Shown piece after piece: positions 53,869 to 63,848 of a stretch of DNA of 64,000 bases. The stretch lies in contig CACBMB010000005.1 of the NCBI GenBank assembly GCA_902540275.1, positions 45,324 to 109,323 of the forward strand, read 5' to 3'. Both the position numbers and the translations under genes were made by a program. Source of the stretch: an uncultured Pelagibacteraceae bacterium (lineage in GTDB: Bacteria > Pseudomonadota > Alphaproteobacteria > Pelagibacterales > Pelagibacteraceae). The notes below the pieces were generated by a model. The model saw only the letters and a program-made list of their open reading frames with translations, made no database searches and was not told where the DNA came from. Every line of letters begins with the position of its first letter. The stretch's first letter is position 1.

Positions 53869-54485
53869 AGATAGAAGTAATTAAACCTTTTGGTCCCACA
53901 ATAGTTAAATTAAAAATTCCAAATGAAATCGTTAATGAAATGAATAATTACACTGATGATATAATAAATAATGAAAAAAAATCAAAAGAATTGAATGAAG
54001 GACCAAGATTAGCAGGCAATGTTTCTCAAGAATTTCTTTTGGATACAGATTTTATGAAAAAAATTGATTGGGCAAACTTTTTAGGAAAAATATGTGCTAG
54101 ATGGATTAAAAATGAAAATGGACGAGATTTAAAAAATTTTAAAATTATAAAAAGTTGGATTGTTCGTCAATTTAAAAATGAGTATAATCCATTACATTAT
54201 CACTCTGGACATATTTCAGGTGTTGGTTATTTAAAAGTTCCAAATATTTTAGGTTCAACAATTCAAAAAGATAAAAAAAAAAATATGAATGGAAAACTTG
54301 AATTAGTTGAGTGCACTCCCAAACTATTATGTAGTGGTAATTATATAGCCACACCAGAAGTAGGAGATATGTATTTATTCCCAAACTATTTATTACATAC
54401 TGTATATCCTTTTACTGATACTGAAGAAGAAAGAAGATCAGTTTCATTTAATGCAATAATTGACGAACCTACTGCTTCACTATAA
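53865..54485 (+). CDS. Putative 2-oxoglutarate-Fe(II) oxygenase-like protein
   Basis: The 206-residue product resembles the TIGR02466-type putative 2OG-Fe(II) oxygenases. NPLHYHSGHISGVGYLKVPN (H111, H113, H116) supplies metal ligand candidates, LFPNYLLHTVYPF gives the distal H178, and RRSVSFNAIID gives the arginine binding 2-oxoglutarate (190/191). The substrate is not known. It replaces nothing known in the usual fur-miaB junction, so it is probably an added gene. It overlaps fur by 4 bases and abuts miaB, so it is in the operon; control by the iron/manganese regulator next door is possible. Confidence 0.78.
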   Translation: MKIEVIKPFGPTIVKLKIPNEIVNEMNNYTDDIINNEKKSKELNEGPRLAGNVSQEFLLDTDFMKKIDWANFLGKICARWIKNENGRDLKNFKIIKSWIVRQFKNEYNPLHYHSGHISGVGYLKVPNILGSTIQKDKKKNMNGKLELVECTPKLLCSGNYIATPEVGDMYLFPNYLLHTVYPFTDTEEERRSVSFNAIIDEPTASL

Positions 54486-55817
54486 ATGCAATATAAAAAA
54501 ATTTTCATAAAAACTTTTGGATGTCAAATGAATGAATATGACTCTAACCGTATTCTAGATACTGTCAAAAAAATTGGTTTTAATACAACCCAAAATATAA
54601 ATGACGCAAGTTGTTATTTACTTAATACTTGCCATATAAGAGATAGGGCTAAAGAAAAAGTTTATCATGAAATTGGAAGGGTTAAAAAAATTTTTGAATT
54701 AAAACAAAAGCCCTTAGTAATCATCACAGGATGTGTTGCACAAGCTGAAAATGAAGAAATGTTAAAAAGAGAACCATACATCGATTTAGTTATCGGGCCA
54801 CAATCTTATCATAAATTAAATGAAAAAATAAATGAATATATAAACAAACAGAAAAGGTTAGAGGAAACAGAGTTTGATGCTGTTTTGAAATACGATTATT
54901 TAAATAAAATAAAAAATTCATCATCGAAGGTATCATCTTTTTTAACTATCCAAGAAGGTTGTGATAAGTTTTGTCATTTCTGTGTGGTGCCTTACACAAG
55001 AGGTCCAGAATATTCAAGACCTTTAAAAGATATTATGGATGAAACAAAAGAACTTGTTAAAAATGGAGCAAAAGAGATTATTTTGTTAGGGCAGAATGTT
55101 AATGCTTATAAAAATGAAAAATATAGATTATCAGATTTAATTATTGAAATTGAAAAAATTCCTCAGGTTAAGAGAATTAGATATACCACATCACATCCTA
55201 GAGATATGACAGATGATTTAATTAATGTTTATAGTTTTTCAAAAAAAATAATGCCCTTAGTTCATTTACCCGTGCAAAGTGGATCTGATAAGATACTAAA
55301 ATTAATGAACCGCAAACACTTAATAAGTGATTATATCAAAACGTTCGAAAAACTAAAAAAGATTAATCCTTCAATTAAATTTTCAAGTGATTTTATAATT
55401 TCTTATCCAGGAGAGGATAATGAGGATTTTGAGGCTACATTTAATTTAATAAAAAAAATAAGATTTATTAATTCTTTTTCTTTCATCTTTAGTCCAAGGC
55501 CTGGTACTGTTGCTTCAAAATTAGATACCATTAATAGGGAAATATCTATTAAGAGATTAGAAAAAGTACAGAGACAGTTGTTTGATAATCAAATAGAAAT
55601 GAATAAATCATTAGAAAATAAAGAAATTAATGTTTTAGTGGAAAATAAAACACTTGAGGGTAATAAATATTTTGGTAGATCTGAATATATGACTTCAGTT
55701 ATATTTGATGGTAGTGATAGAGATATAGGCAATATAGTAAAAGTGAAAATAAATAATAGCAATCAGAATACTTTGTTTGGTAAAGTTATTGATAAATCAG
55801 AGCAAAGAGTAGCGTAA
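54486..55817 (+). CDS. miaB: tRNA-2-methylthio-N6-isopentenyladenosine synthase
   Basis: MiaB is a radical-SAM methylthiotransferase acting on i6A37 of tRNAs. The 443-residue product has the N-terminal cluster cysteines C13 (GCQMN), C49 (NTC) and C83 (GCVAQ). The radical-SAM cysteines are C159, C163 and C166 (GCDKFCHFC), followed by VVPYTRG. Family motifs LLGQNVNAY, SGSDKILKLMNRKH and the C-terminal TRAM domain (about 380-440) are present. The length is normal. It abuts the oxygenase gene and precedes phoH by 2 bases. Confidence 0.97.
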   Translation: MQYKKIFIKTFGCQMNEYDSNRILDTVKKIGFNTTQNINDASCYLLNTCHIRDRAKEKVYHEIGRVKKIFELKQKPLVIITGCVAQAENEEMLKREPYIDLVIGPQSYHKLNEKINEYINKQKRLEETEFDAVLKYDYLNKIKNSSSKVSSFLTIQEGCDKFCHFCVVPYTRGPEYSRPLKDIMDETKELVKNGAKEIILLGQNVNAYKNEKYRLSDLIIEIEKIPQVKRIRYTTSHPRDMTDDLINVYSFSKKIMPLVHLPVQSGSDKILKLMNRKHLISDYIKTFEKLKKINPSIKFSSDFIISYPGEDNEDFEATFNLIKKIRFINSFSFIFSPRPGTVASKLDTINREISIKRLEKVQRQLFDNQIEMNKSLENKEINVLVENKTLEGNKYFGRSEYMTSVIFDGSDRDIGNIVKVKINNSNQNTLFGKVIDKSEQRVA

Positions 55818-55819
55818 TT

Positions 55820-56821
55820 TTGAGTAATATATTTAAAAAAAATCTTCAATCTTCATTAAAATTTGTTTATTCAGAAAATAATTCATTAAGTGTTATTTTT
55901 CACGATAATGATTTGTTAATGGGTGTGGTTGGAGAATTCAATAAAAACCTGAAAGAATTAGAAAAAATTACTGGTGCCAGTCTTTATTCAAGAGGGAACT
56001 CTATTTTGATCAAATCTTCACCCGAAAAAAATGAAATTTTAAAGAACGCTATTCAATTTTTAGTAAATCAGTTTAAAAATAATGATACTATAGAGTCAGA
56101 AGATATCTTATCTTCTGTTGATAAATTTATGATTAATGAAAAAGTGAAAAATACAAATGTTACAGATATCATTAAAACTCCTAAAAAATCTATTATACCA
56201 AGATCTGAAAAACAAAAAGAATATGTAAGAGCACTAAGACAAAATGAAATAATTATTTCTGCTGGACCTGCTGGTACTGGAAAAACTTTTTTAGCAGTTG
56301 CAATAGGATTAACAATGTTATTAGAAAAAAAAATTGAGAGAATAATATTATCTAGACCGGCTGTTGAAGCTGGTGAAAGATTAGGTTTTCTACCTGGAGA
56401 TATGAAAGAGAAAGTTGATCCATATTTAAGACCATTATATGACTCACTTTACGATCTTTTTCATTTTGAGAAAATTCAAAGGATGATCGAAATTGGTGAT
56501 ATTGAAATTGCTCCTTTAGCATTCATGAGAGGAAGAACTTTAAAAAATTCTTTTGCTATTCTTGATGAAGCTCAGAATGCAACTGATACCCAAATTAAAA
56601 TGTTTCTTACCAGAATTGGAGAAAATTCCAAAATAATTGTTAATGGAGATCCTTCTCAGATAGATTTACCTAATAAAAAAATGTCTGGTTTAGATAGGTC
56701 TAAAAAAATCTTATCTCATTTAAATGAGATTGCAGTTGTAAATTTTGACCATTCCGATGTTGTTAGACATCCTTTAGTATCAAAAATTGTTAAAGCGTAT
56801 AACAACAATGATCAAAGTTAA
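55820..56821 (+). CDS. PhoH-family ATPase
   Basis: The 333-residue product has an N-terminal KH-like part (VVGEFNKNLKELEKITGASLYSRG) and a P-loop domain with ISAGPAGTGKTFLAVAIG, RPAVEAGERLGFLPGDMKEKVDPYLRPLYD, ILDEAQNATDTQIKMFLTRIG and VNGDPSQIDLP. PhoH-like (YbeZ) proteins partner with YbeY in rRNA maturation, and the ybeY gene overlaps it by 14 bases. The start is TTG at 55820, since no ATG or GTG lies in the early frame. Confidence 0.95.
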   Translation: MSNIFKKNLQSSLKFVYSENNSLSVIFHDNDLLMGVVGEFNKNLKELEKITGASLYSRGNSILIKSSPEKNEILKNAIQFLVNQFKNNDTIESEDILSSVDKFMINEKVKNTNVTDIIKTPKKSIIPRSEKQKEYVRALRQNEIIISAGPAGTGKTFLAVAIGLTMLLEKKIERIILSRPAVEAGERLGFLPGDMKEKVDPYLRPLYDSLYDLFHFEKIQRMIEIGDIEIAPLAFMRGRTLKNSFAILDEAQNATDTQIKMFLTRIGENSKIIVNGDPSQIDLPNKKMSGLDRSKKILSHLNEIAVVNFDHSDVVRHPLVSKIVKAYNNNDQS

Positions 56822-57269
56822 TGTTTTATCAGAAGAAAAGTCTTGGTCTAAAAAGTTAAAAAAAAAAGAAATTTTATTTGATCAAATTTGCAAATATTTT
56901 CCAAAAAAATTTAGATTTACAAATAAAATAGTTTATCTGACGTTACTGCTTTCAAATAATAAAAAAATCAAAATTTTAAACAAAAAATTTAGAAATAAAA
57001 ATAAACATACAGATATTCTTTCTTTTCCATTTTCTCAAAAAATACAAAAATCAAAAGAAATTTACTTAGGTGATATAATTATAAGTTTTGATTATATGAA
57101 TAGGCCTAAAAATTTAACTAATAAAGTTTTTAAAGAAAAAACAACTAAAATTTTTATACATGGATTTCTCCATTTATTGGGTTATGACCATTTTAAAGAT
57201 AAAGATTATAAAAAGATGTATATAAAAGAGCAAAAAATATTTAATTCCGTCAAAAAAATATTAAATTGA
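56808..57269 (+). CDS. ybeY: Endoribonuclease YbeY
   Basis: YbeY takes part in 16S rRNA 3' maturation and ribosome quality control. The product of 153 residues has the zinc motif HGFLHLLGYDH at about 118-128, and DILSFPFSQK and YLGDIIIS, all conserved. I chose ATG 56808, since the longer frame from TTG 56787 adds a non-conserved stretch. It overlaps phoH by 14 bases and lnt by 4. Its lysine content is unusually high. Confidence 0.95.
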   Translation: MIKVNVLSEEKSWSKKLKKKEILFDQICKYFPKKFRFTNKIVYLTLLLSNNKKIKILNKKFRNKNKHTDILSFPFSQKIQKSKEIYLGDIIISFDYMNRPKNLTNKVFKEKTTKIFIHGFLHLLGYDHFKDKDYKKMYIKEQKIFNSVKKILN

Positions 57270-58807
57270 AAAAAAAATTTATAATTCAAAGTTTTTTGTT
57301 ATTTATTCTTGGAATTTTAACCACTTTTAGTTTACCACCATTCAACTTTTTTTTTATAAATTTTTTTACTTTAAGTATTTTTTTTATTTTTTTATTTAAA
57401 AGACTTAAAAGTGAAACAAAAAAAACTTTTTTCTTTTATGGTTGGTTTTTAGGTTTTGGTTATTTTTTGTCTAATTTATATTGGATTACAATATCTTTAA
57501 CTTTTGATGAAAATTTTAATTTTTTGATACCGATTGCTTTAATTCTTATACCATCTTTTTTTGCTTTGTTTTATGGTTTGATTACCTTTTTATTTTATCT
57601 ATCAAGTCCAAAAAATCTTTTAAGTGCGTTTTTTATTTTCTCTCTTTTATTTGGAATGATTGAATATATTAGGGGAACAATTTTGTCTGGTTTTCCTTGG
57701 AATTTAATTGTCTATAGTTTCTCTGAAAATTTAAATTTTATAAGTACTGTATCTTTAATTGGAACATATTCATTAAATTTATTTGTAATTAGTTTGTTTA
57801 CTGCACCAGCTATATATATTTTGAAAAGATCAAAAATAGATATAGGGGTATGTATTTTTATATTACTTTTACCTACCTTATTTTTGATATATGGGAATAT
57901 TAAAAAAGAAAATTTTTTAGAAAAAGAGGAAACAAAAATACCATATACAATAAGAATTATCGGATCAAATATAAGTTTGGATAAATATTTTGATAGTACT
58001 AGTACAGAAAGTGTTATTGAGGAATTAATCTTATTAAGTTCACCAACAAAAAATAAAAAAATCTTTTTTTTATGGCCAGAAGTAATTATACCAAATACTT
58101 TTGGAGATGAGATTTATCTTTATAACGATATTTTTAAAAAAAATTTTGATGTAAACCACATAATTGGTTTAGGTATAATCAATAGAGAATTCATTAATAA
58201 TGAATACAAATTTTATAATTCTTTTTCAATATTTGATAAAGAGTTAAATTTAATAAAAAATTATGATAAAAATAATTTAGTTCCTTTTGGTGAATTTATT
58301 CCTTTTGAAAATTTACTCAATAAAATTGGTTTAAAAGTAATTACAAATAATTTTGGATCATTTTCTCAAGGTAAAGAAAGAAAAATTGTTGAGATTAAAG
58401 ATAATTTTGAGAACCTAAGATTTTTGCCACTTATTTGTTATGAAATTATTTATAGTGGAAATTTATCAAAAAATTTTGATTTTGATTTTATTTTCAATAT
58501 TTCTGAAGATGGATGGTTTGGAAAATCTATAGGGCCTAAACAACATTTTATACATAGTATATTTAGAGCAATAGAAAATGGAAAATATGTTATTAGATCT
58601 GCTAATAATGGTATAGCTGCAGTTATTAACCCATTAGGACAGATAGAAAAAAAAATAGATTTCGGAGAAGATGGTTATATTGATTTTAATAAGAAAAAAA
58701 ATGTAGATAAAACAATTTTTTCCATATTTGGAAATTTAATATTTGGAATCTCAATTTTGTTGTATATTTTTCTCATATTTTCATTTAATAGGATCAAAAA
58801 TGAGTAA
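57266..58807 (+). CDS. lnt: Apolipoprotein N-acyltransferase
   Basis: Lnt adds the third acyl chain to lipoproteins. The 513-residue product has six or more N-terminal membrane helices (about 1-210) and a nitrilase-like periplasmic domain with the catalytic triad E272 (LWPEVIIP), K335 ([13 protein letters not shown]) and C391 (LICYEIIY), and EDGWFG in place of the usual NDxWFG. A C-terminal helix follows. The start is TTG 57266, inside the ybeY stop. With LolA and several lipoproteins it completes a sorting pathway in this window. CorC, found between ybeY and lnt in relatives, is absent. Confidence 0.95.
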   Translation: MKKKFIIQSFLLFILGILTTFSLPPFNFFFINFFTLSIFFIFLFKRLKSETKKTFFFYGWFLGFGYFLSNLYWITISLTFDENFNFLIPIALILIPSFFALFYGLITFLFYLSSPKNLLSAFFIFSLLFGMIEYIRGTILSGFPWNLIVYSFSENLNFISTVSLIGTYSLNLFVISLFTAPAIYILKRSKIDIGVCIFILLLPTLFLIYGNIKKENFLEKEETKIPYTIRIIGSNISLDKYFDSTSTESVIEELILLSSPTKNKKIFFLWPEVIIPNTFGDEIYLYNDIFKKNFDVNHIIGLGIINREFINNEYKFYNSFSIFDKELNLIKNYDKNNLVPFGEFIPFENLLNKIGLKVITNNFGSFSQGKERKIVEIKDNFENLRFLPLICYEIIYSGNLSKNFDFDFIFNISEDGWFGKSIGPKQHFIHSIFRAIENGKYVIRSANNGIAAVINPLGQIEKKIDFGEDGYIDFNKKKNVDKTIFSIFGNLIFGISILLYIFLIFSFNRIKNE

Positions 58808-59969
58808 TTTAAAAAATTTTCTTTTCACTAGTGAGTCTGTATCAGAGGGACATCCTGATAAAGTATCTGATAGAATATCAGACATGGTAGTAGATACTTA
58901 TCTTTCTGGTGATCCTTACGCAAGAGTAGCTTGTGAAACTCTTACAACAACCAATAAAGTAGTATTGGCTGGTGAAGTAAGAGGACCAGACATCAAAAAA
59001 GATGAACTGATTTCAAAAGTAAGAAATTGTATTAAAGATATTGGTTATGACCAAGATGGTTTTACTTGGAAAGAAGCCACTAAAATAGAAAGTCATTTAC
59101 ATTCACAATCAGCTGATATCGCAATGGGCGTTGATTCTGCGGGTAATAAAGATGAGGGAGCTGGTGACCAAGGGATAATGTTTGGTTATGCTTGTAATGA
59201 AACAGACGTATTGATGCCTGCTCCTATTCATTATTCTCATAAAATACTTAGATTGATGGCAGAGGATAGAAAATCAGGAAAATTAAAGAATATAGAACCA
59301 GACTCAAAAAGTCAGGTAACATTTGAATATATAAATGAAAAACCAGTTAAAGTTAAATCTGTTGTGATTTCTTCTCAACATTCTGCAGATGTGAATCAAA
59401 AAGATGTTAAAGAGTTATTAAGACCTTACATGTTAAATTCAATTCCAAAGGAGTTTATGGATGGATTTAAAGAGGAAGAATTTTACGTAAATCCCACAGG
59501 TAATTTTGTGATAGGAGGACCTGATGGTGATTGTGGTTTGACGGGTAGAAAAATTATAGTTGATACATATGGGGGAGCTGCACCACATGGTGGTGGAGCA
59601 TTTTCAGGGAAGGATCCAACAAAAGTTGACAGATCAGCTGCGTACGCTGCTCGTTATATTGCAAAAAATATTGTAGCTTCAAAAATTACTAACAAGTGTC
59701 TAATCCAATTAGCTTATGCAATTGGAGTATCAAAACCTTTATCAATTTATGTAGATCTTTTTGATAACGATATTGAAAAAAATAAATTTGTTGTCGAACA
59801 GATTAAAAATAATTTTGATTTAACCCCAAGAGGAATAAGAGAAATGCTAAATTTAAACAAACCAATTTACGAAAAAACAGCTGCTTACGGTCATTTCGGT
59901 CGTTCACCAGAAAAGGATGGAGCATTTTCATGGGAAAAAACTGATAAAATTAACGTTTTTTCAAAATAG
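58800..59969 (+). CDS. metK: S-adenosylmethionine synthetase
   Basis: MetK makes SAM from methionine and ATP. The product of 389 residues has the ATP motif VSEGHPDK near residue 18, [12 protein letters not shown], and [26 protein letters not shown] chose ATG 58800, which gives the family start [16 protein letters not shown]; the frame from 58743 adds lnt antisense-frame residues. It overlaps lnt by 8 bases, so no SAM riboswitch can sit directly upstream. An intrinsic terminator follows. Confidence 0.97.
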   Translation: MSNLKNFLFTSESVSEGHPDKVSDRISDMVVDTYLSGDPYARVACETLTTTNKVVLAGEVRGPDIKKDELISKVRNCIKDIGYDQDGFTWKEATKIESHLHSQSADIAMGVDSAGNKDEGAGDQGIMFGYACNETDVLMPAPIHYSHKILRLMAEDRKSGKLKNIEPDSKSQVTFEYINEKPVKVKSVVISSQHSADVNQKDVKELLRPYMLNSIPKEFMDGFKEEEFYVNPTGNFVIGGPDGDCGLTGRKIIVDTYGGAAPHGGGAFSGKDPTKVDRSAAYAARYIAKNIVASKITNKCLIQLAYAIGVSKPLSIYVDLFDNDIEKNKFVVEQIKNNFDLTPRGIREMLNLNKPIYEKTAAYGHFGRSPEKDGAFSWEKTDKINVFSK

Positions 59970-60025
59970 TTTCTGTTGAATATTTAAAAAACTTTAATAT
60001 ATTCCACGTACATTGTTGAATTATC

Positions 60026-60052
60026 AAAATGGGCTTTGGCCCATTTTTTTTT
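60026..60052 (+). terminator. Intrinsic terminator between metK and nusA
   Basis: AAAATGGGC (60026-60034), a TTTG loop and GCCCATTTT (60039-60047) form a stem followed by a T-run to 60052. Directly after it comes GGAG (60053-60056), the nusA ribosome binding motif, so the hairpin is part of the nusA leader if transcription reads through. Confidence 0.9.
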
Positions 60053-60067
60053 GGAGCTAATAAAAAT

Positions 60068-61621
60068 ATGTTAAATAAAAGAGCTGATAAATTAGAATTA
60101 CTAAGAATTGCCGAAGCTGTTGCTTTGGAAAAGTCTATAGATAAAGAATTAATCATTTCTTCTATGGAAACTGGAATAGCTAAGGCAGCAAAATCAAAAT
60201 TTGGTCATGAAAACGATATTACAGTTTCTATAAATCGTGATAATGGAGATATTGAAATTTTTAGAAAATTAATAATTTCAGAAAATCCAGAAAACTCAAA
60301 TACTGAAATTAATTTAGAAGATGCTGTTAATCTTGGTGAGAATAATAAAAATAAAAAAGTTGGAGATGAAGTTTTCCAACCATTACCAGCTTTTGATTTT
60401 GGAAGAATAGCAGCTCAAACTGCAAAACAAGTTATAAATTTTAATGTAAGAGAAGCTGAGCGTGAAAGGCAGTTCAATGATTTTAAAGATAAAAAAGATA
60501 CAATTTTAAGTGGTATAGTTAAAAGATTAGAATTTGGAAATGTAATTATTGATCTTGGTAGAACAGAAGCTTTACTTCAAAAAAATGAATTAATACCAAG
60601 AGAAAATATAAAAGCTGGTGATAGAATCAAAGCTTATTGTTACGACGTAAGACGAGAACAAAGAGGACAGCAAATTTTTTTATCAAGAGCTCATCCTAAA
60701 TTTATGGAAAAACTTTTTATTCAAGAGGTGCCTGAAATTTATGATGGATTGATAGAAATAAAATCTTCATCAAGAGATCCAGGTAGCAGAGCAAAAATTT
60801 GTGTTAAAGCAGTTGATACCTCTTTAGATCCTGTAGGTGCATGTGTAGGTATGAGAGGATCAAGAGTTCAAGCCGTTGTAAACGAATTGCAAGGTGAAAA
60901 AATTGACATTGTAAATTGGTCAGATGATCCAGCTATTTTAGTATCTAATGCTCTTTCACCTGCAGAGGTTCAAAGGGTAAATGTCGACTTAGAGAGAAAA
61001 AAATTAGATGTGATTTTAAGTGAAGAAAATTTAAGTAAAGCTATAGGTAGAAGAGGTCAGAACGTTAGATTAGCAACAAAGTTGTTAAATTATGAAATTA
61101 ATATTATGACTGACCAAGAAGATTCAGAAAAAAGACAATTAGAGTTCAAAGAAAAAACCGAAAACTTTGTTAAGAATTTAGAGCTTGATGAGACACTCGG
61201 GCAATTATTAGTTGCTGAAGGTTTTTCAACTATTGACGATATCAAAGATAGTTCTATTGAAAACTTATCAAAAATTGAGGGAATTGAAGAAGATACAGCT
61301 AAAGCATTAATTGAAAGAGCCAAAGAATTTCATCAAAAAGATCTGGAAGATATTTCTCAAAGAATAAAAGAGTTAGGTTTGGCGGATGATTTAATAAACC
61401 TAAAAGGTTTAACCCCAGGAATGTTGGTTACTTTAGGTGAACAAAAAATTTTAAATTTACAAGATTTTGCTGATTTAGCATCAGATGAGCTGACTGGTGG
61501 GTTTGACGTGATTAAAGGTGAAAAAATTAAAATTCAGGGATTTTTAGAAGATTTTGCTTTATCTAAAACTGAGGCAGACGAATTAATAATGTCAGCTAGA
61601 AAAATTATTTATAAAGATTAG
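60068..61621 (+). CDS. nusA: Transcription elongation/termination factor NusA
   Basis: NusA modulates pausing and termination. The product of 517 residues has the N-terminal RNA-polymerase-binding domain (LELLRIAEAVALEKSIDKEL, MVD-like region), an S1 domain at about 130-205 (VKRLEFGNVIIDLGRTEALL), KH domains (GACVGMRGSRVQAVVNELQGEKIDIV and AIGRRGQNVRLATKLL) and C-terminal HhH repeats (EGFSTIDDIKDSSIENLSKIEG). ATG 60068 follows GGAG by 11 bases; the longer frame from 60029 would translate the terminator hairpin and was rejected. rimP, its usual upstream neighbour, is absent, and infB follows 10 bases later without ylxR. Confidence 0.96.
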   Translation: MLNKRADKLELLRIAEAVALEKSIDKELIISSMETGIAKAAKSKFGHENDITVSINRDNGDIEIFRKLIISENPENSNTEINLEDAVNLGENNKNKKVGDEVFQPLPAFDFGRIAAQTAKQVINFNVREAERERQFNDFKDKKDTILSGIVKRLEFGNVIIDLGRTEALLQKNELIPRENIKAGDRIKAYCYDVRREQRGQQIFLSRAHPKFMEKLFIQEVPEIYDGLIEIKSSSRDPGSRAKICVKAVDTSLDPVGACVGMRGSRVQAVVNELQGEKIDIVNWSDDPAILVSNALSPAEVQRVNVDLERKKLDVILSEENLSKAIGRRGQNVRLATKLLNYEINIMTDQEDSEKRQLEFKEKTENFVKNLELDETLGQLLVAEGFSTIDDIKDSSIENLSKIEGIEEDTAKALIERAKEFHQKDLEDISQRIKELGLADDLINLKGLTPGMLVTLGEQKILNLQDFADLASDELTGGFDVIKGEKIKIQGFLEDFALSKTEADELIMSARKIIYKD

Positions 61622-61631
61622 AGGATGAAAA

Positions 61632-63848
61632 ATGGAGAACAAAAAAACAAAACTTACAATTTCTGGAAATACCAAAAAATCATTTAAAAATTTTGATTCT
61701 AATAAATCTAAAGGAAAAAAAACTGTAATTATTGATAAACAAAAAAGTGGATATACTAATAAAGGAAGTTTTTATAAACAATCTTCATCTAAATCATCGC
61801 AATCTGGATTTAAAAGAGAAAAAAATTTTAAATCAGGTTTTGCACCAAAAATGCCTTCAGTAGCTACAGACTTTGAGAGACGTAAATTAGCTGAACAAAG
61901 AGCTACAAGAAGACTTAAAGAAGATACCGAGGGTAAGGAAAGAAAATTAAAATCAGGTACAAAAAAAAGAGAGGTTAAACTTACAGTTTCAAGAGCGCTG
62001 AGTGATGAGATAGAAACTAGAGAGAGAAGCCTTGCGTCAGTTAAAAGAGCTAGACAAAAAGAGCTAAAAAATGCCAATAAAACAGAGGATAAAGAGAATT
62101 CAAAACCTGTAAAACGAGATGTGAATATCCCAGAGGCTATTACAGTAAGAGAGTTAGCAAATAGGATGGCTGAACAATCTAGTAATGTAATTAAATTTTT
62201 ATTTGGTATGGGTGTAACAGTAACAATTAATCAAACATTAGCTGCTGACACTGCTGAATATTTAGTTAAAGAATTTGGTCACAATCCTATAAGAGAGGAA
62301 AAGGCAGAGGAAATAATTAAAAAAATAAAAGAGTCTAGAACTGAAAATTTAAAAAATAGGGCACCTATAATTACAGTCATGGGACATGTGGATCATGGAA
62401 AAACTTCAGTGCTTGATGTTTTAAGAAGTGCTAATGTTGTATCAGGAGAATTTGGTGGAATAACCCAACATATCGGCGCTTATCAAATTGAAAGAAACTC
62501 AAATAGATTAACTTTTATAGACACACCTGGACATGCAGCTTTTACAGAAATGAGAGCTAGAGGTTCAAAATTAACTGATATTGTTGTGTTAGTTGTAGCA
62601 GCTGATGATGGAGTAAAACCTCAAACTATCGAGTCTATTAAACATGCTAAAGCTGCGAATGTTCCTATCGTAGTTGCAATAAATAAATGTGATTTACCTG
62701 ATGCAGACTCACAAAAAGTTAAAAATCAATTACTTGAACATGAGTTGATCTCCGAGGATTTATCTGGAGAAACCTTAATGGTGGAAATTTCAGCAAAAAC
62801 GAAATTGAATATTGATAAATTGATTGAGGCAATAATTCTACAAGCTGAAATATTAGATTTAAAAACAGATTTTGATTCAAAAGCAACAGGTATAGTTTTG
62901 GAGTCAAAAATAGATGTTGGTAGAGGTCCTGTTGCTAACATAATTATTACTTCAGGAACTTTAAAAAAAGGTGATTATTTTGTTAGTGGATTGAGATGGG
63001 GAAAAGTAAGAGCTATTCTTAATGATAAAGGAAAAATTATAAGTGAGGCATCACCATCTACGCCTGTGGAGATTTTAGGAATTAATGGTGCAGCAAAATC
63101 TGGAGATGATTTTATTGTTTTAGATAATGAAAAAGAGGCAAAATCATTAAGCGAAAATAGAACTCAAGAGAAAAAAGAAATTAAAAATCCTTTGACACTT
63201 GCAACTCAAGAGTCAGCATTTTCTAACAATTCATTAGAGGAATTAAACTTAATAATTAAATCAGATGTACATGGTTCATCTGAGGCTATTAAAAATGCAA
63301 TAAGTCAAATAAAACACGAAGAAGTTAAGCCCAAAATAATTCTTGCTGATATAGGAATGGTAACCGAAACTGATGTAACTTTAGCTAAGGCGTCGAATGC
63401 TGTTTTAGTTGCTTTCAATGTAAAACCTAGCAAAGAAGCAAAAAAACTTGCTGAACAAGAAGGTATAAAAATATCTTCATTTAACATAATATATGAAGTG
63501 TTAGATTATATAAAAAAAAAATTGTCAGGTTTACTTACTCCCGATGTTCAAGAAACAATTACTGGTACAGCCCAAATTTTAGAAATATTCAAAGTTTCAG
63601 GTGCTGGTAAAGTTGCTGGTTCAAAAGTAACAGATGGAGAAATATCTAGTTCCTCTAGTGCAAGGATAATAAGAGACGGGAGCATTATATTTACTGGAAA
63701 AATTGGCTCGATTTTTAGAGAAAAAAATCAAGTTAAACAGGTTAACAGTGGTCAGGAATGTGGAATTACATTAAAAGACTATATGGATTTTCAAAAAAAC
63801 GATACAATTGAGGCATTTAATGTTACCTCAAAAGAAAGAACAATATAA
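61632..63848 (+). CDS. infB: Translation initiation factor IF-2
   Basis: IF-2 brings initiator fMet-tRNA to the ribosome. The 738-residue product is shorter than the 890 residues of E. coli because of a reduced, basic N-terminal region (about 1-160). The IF2_N domain AITVRELANRMAEQSSNVIKFLF follows, then the G domain with GHVDHGKTSVLD, DTPGHAAFTEMRARG and NKCD, and then domains II, III and C2 ending in NDTIEAFN. Alternative internal starts as in E. coli cannot be judged. It is followed by rbfA with a one-base overlap. Confidence 0.97.
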   Translation: MENKKTKLTISGNTKKSFKNFDSNKSKGKKTVIIDKQKSGYTNKGSFYKQSSSKSSQSGFKREKNFKSGFAPKMPSVATDFERRKLAEQRATRRLKEDTEGKERKLKSGTKKREVKLTVSRALSDEIETRERSLASVKRARQKELKNANKTEDKENSKPVKRDVNIPEAITVRELANRMAEQSSNVIKFLFGMGVTVTINQTLAADTAEYLVKEFGHNPIREEKAEEIIKKIKESRTENLKNRAPIITVMGHVDHGKTSVLDVLRSANVVSGEFGGITQHIGAYQIERNSNRLTFIDTPGHAAFTEMRARGSKLTDIVVLVVAADDGVKPQTIESIKHAKAANVPIVVAINKCDLPDADSQKVKNQLLEHELISEDLSGETLMVEISAKTKLNIDKLIEAIILQAEILDLKTDFDSKATGIVLESKIDVGRGPVANIIITSGTLKKGDYFVSGLRWGKVRAILNDKGKIISEASPSTPVEILGINGAAKSGDDFIVLDNEKEAKSLSENRTQEKKEIKNPLTLATQESAFSNNSLEELNLIIKSDVHGSSEAIKNAISQIKHEEVKPKIILADIGMVTETDVTLAKASNAVLVAFNVKPSKEAKKLAEQEGIKISSFNIIYEVLDYIKKKLSGLLTPDVQETITGTAQILEIFKVSGAGKVAGSKVTDGEISSSSSARIIRDGSIIFTGKIGSIFREKNQVKQVNSGQECGITLKDYMDFQKNDTIEAFNVTSKERTI

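Noticed and set aside
58743..58799. Longer MetK start inside lnt
   Set aside because: The added residues come from the out-of-frame lnt 3' end and are not part of the MetK family; ATG 58800 gives the usual start.
58700..58800. SAM riboswitch for metK
   Set aside because: metK overlaps lnt and the upstream bases are coding; no riboswitch-like structure could be supported.
60029..60067. N-terminal extension of NusA starting MGFGPFFFG
   Set aside because: The bases form the terminator hairpin and the T-run; ATG 60068 with a GGAG motif gives the conserved NusA start.
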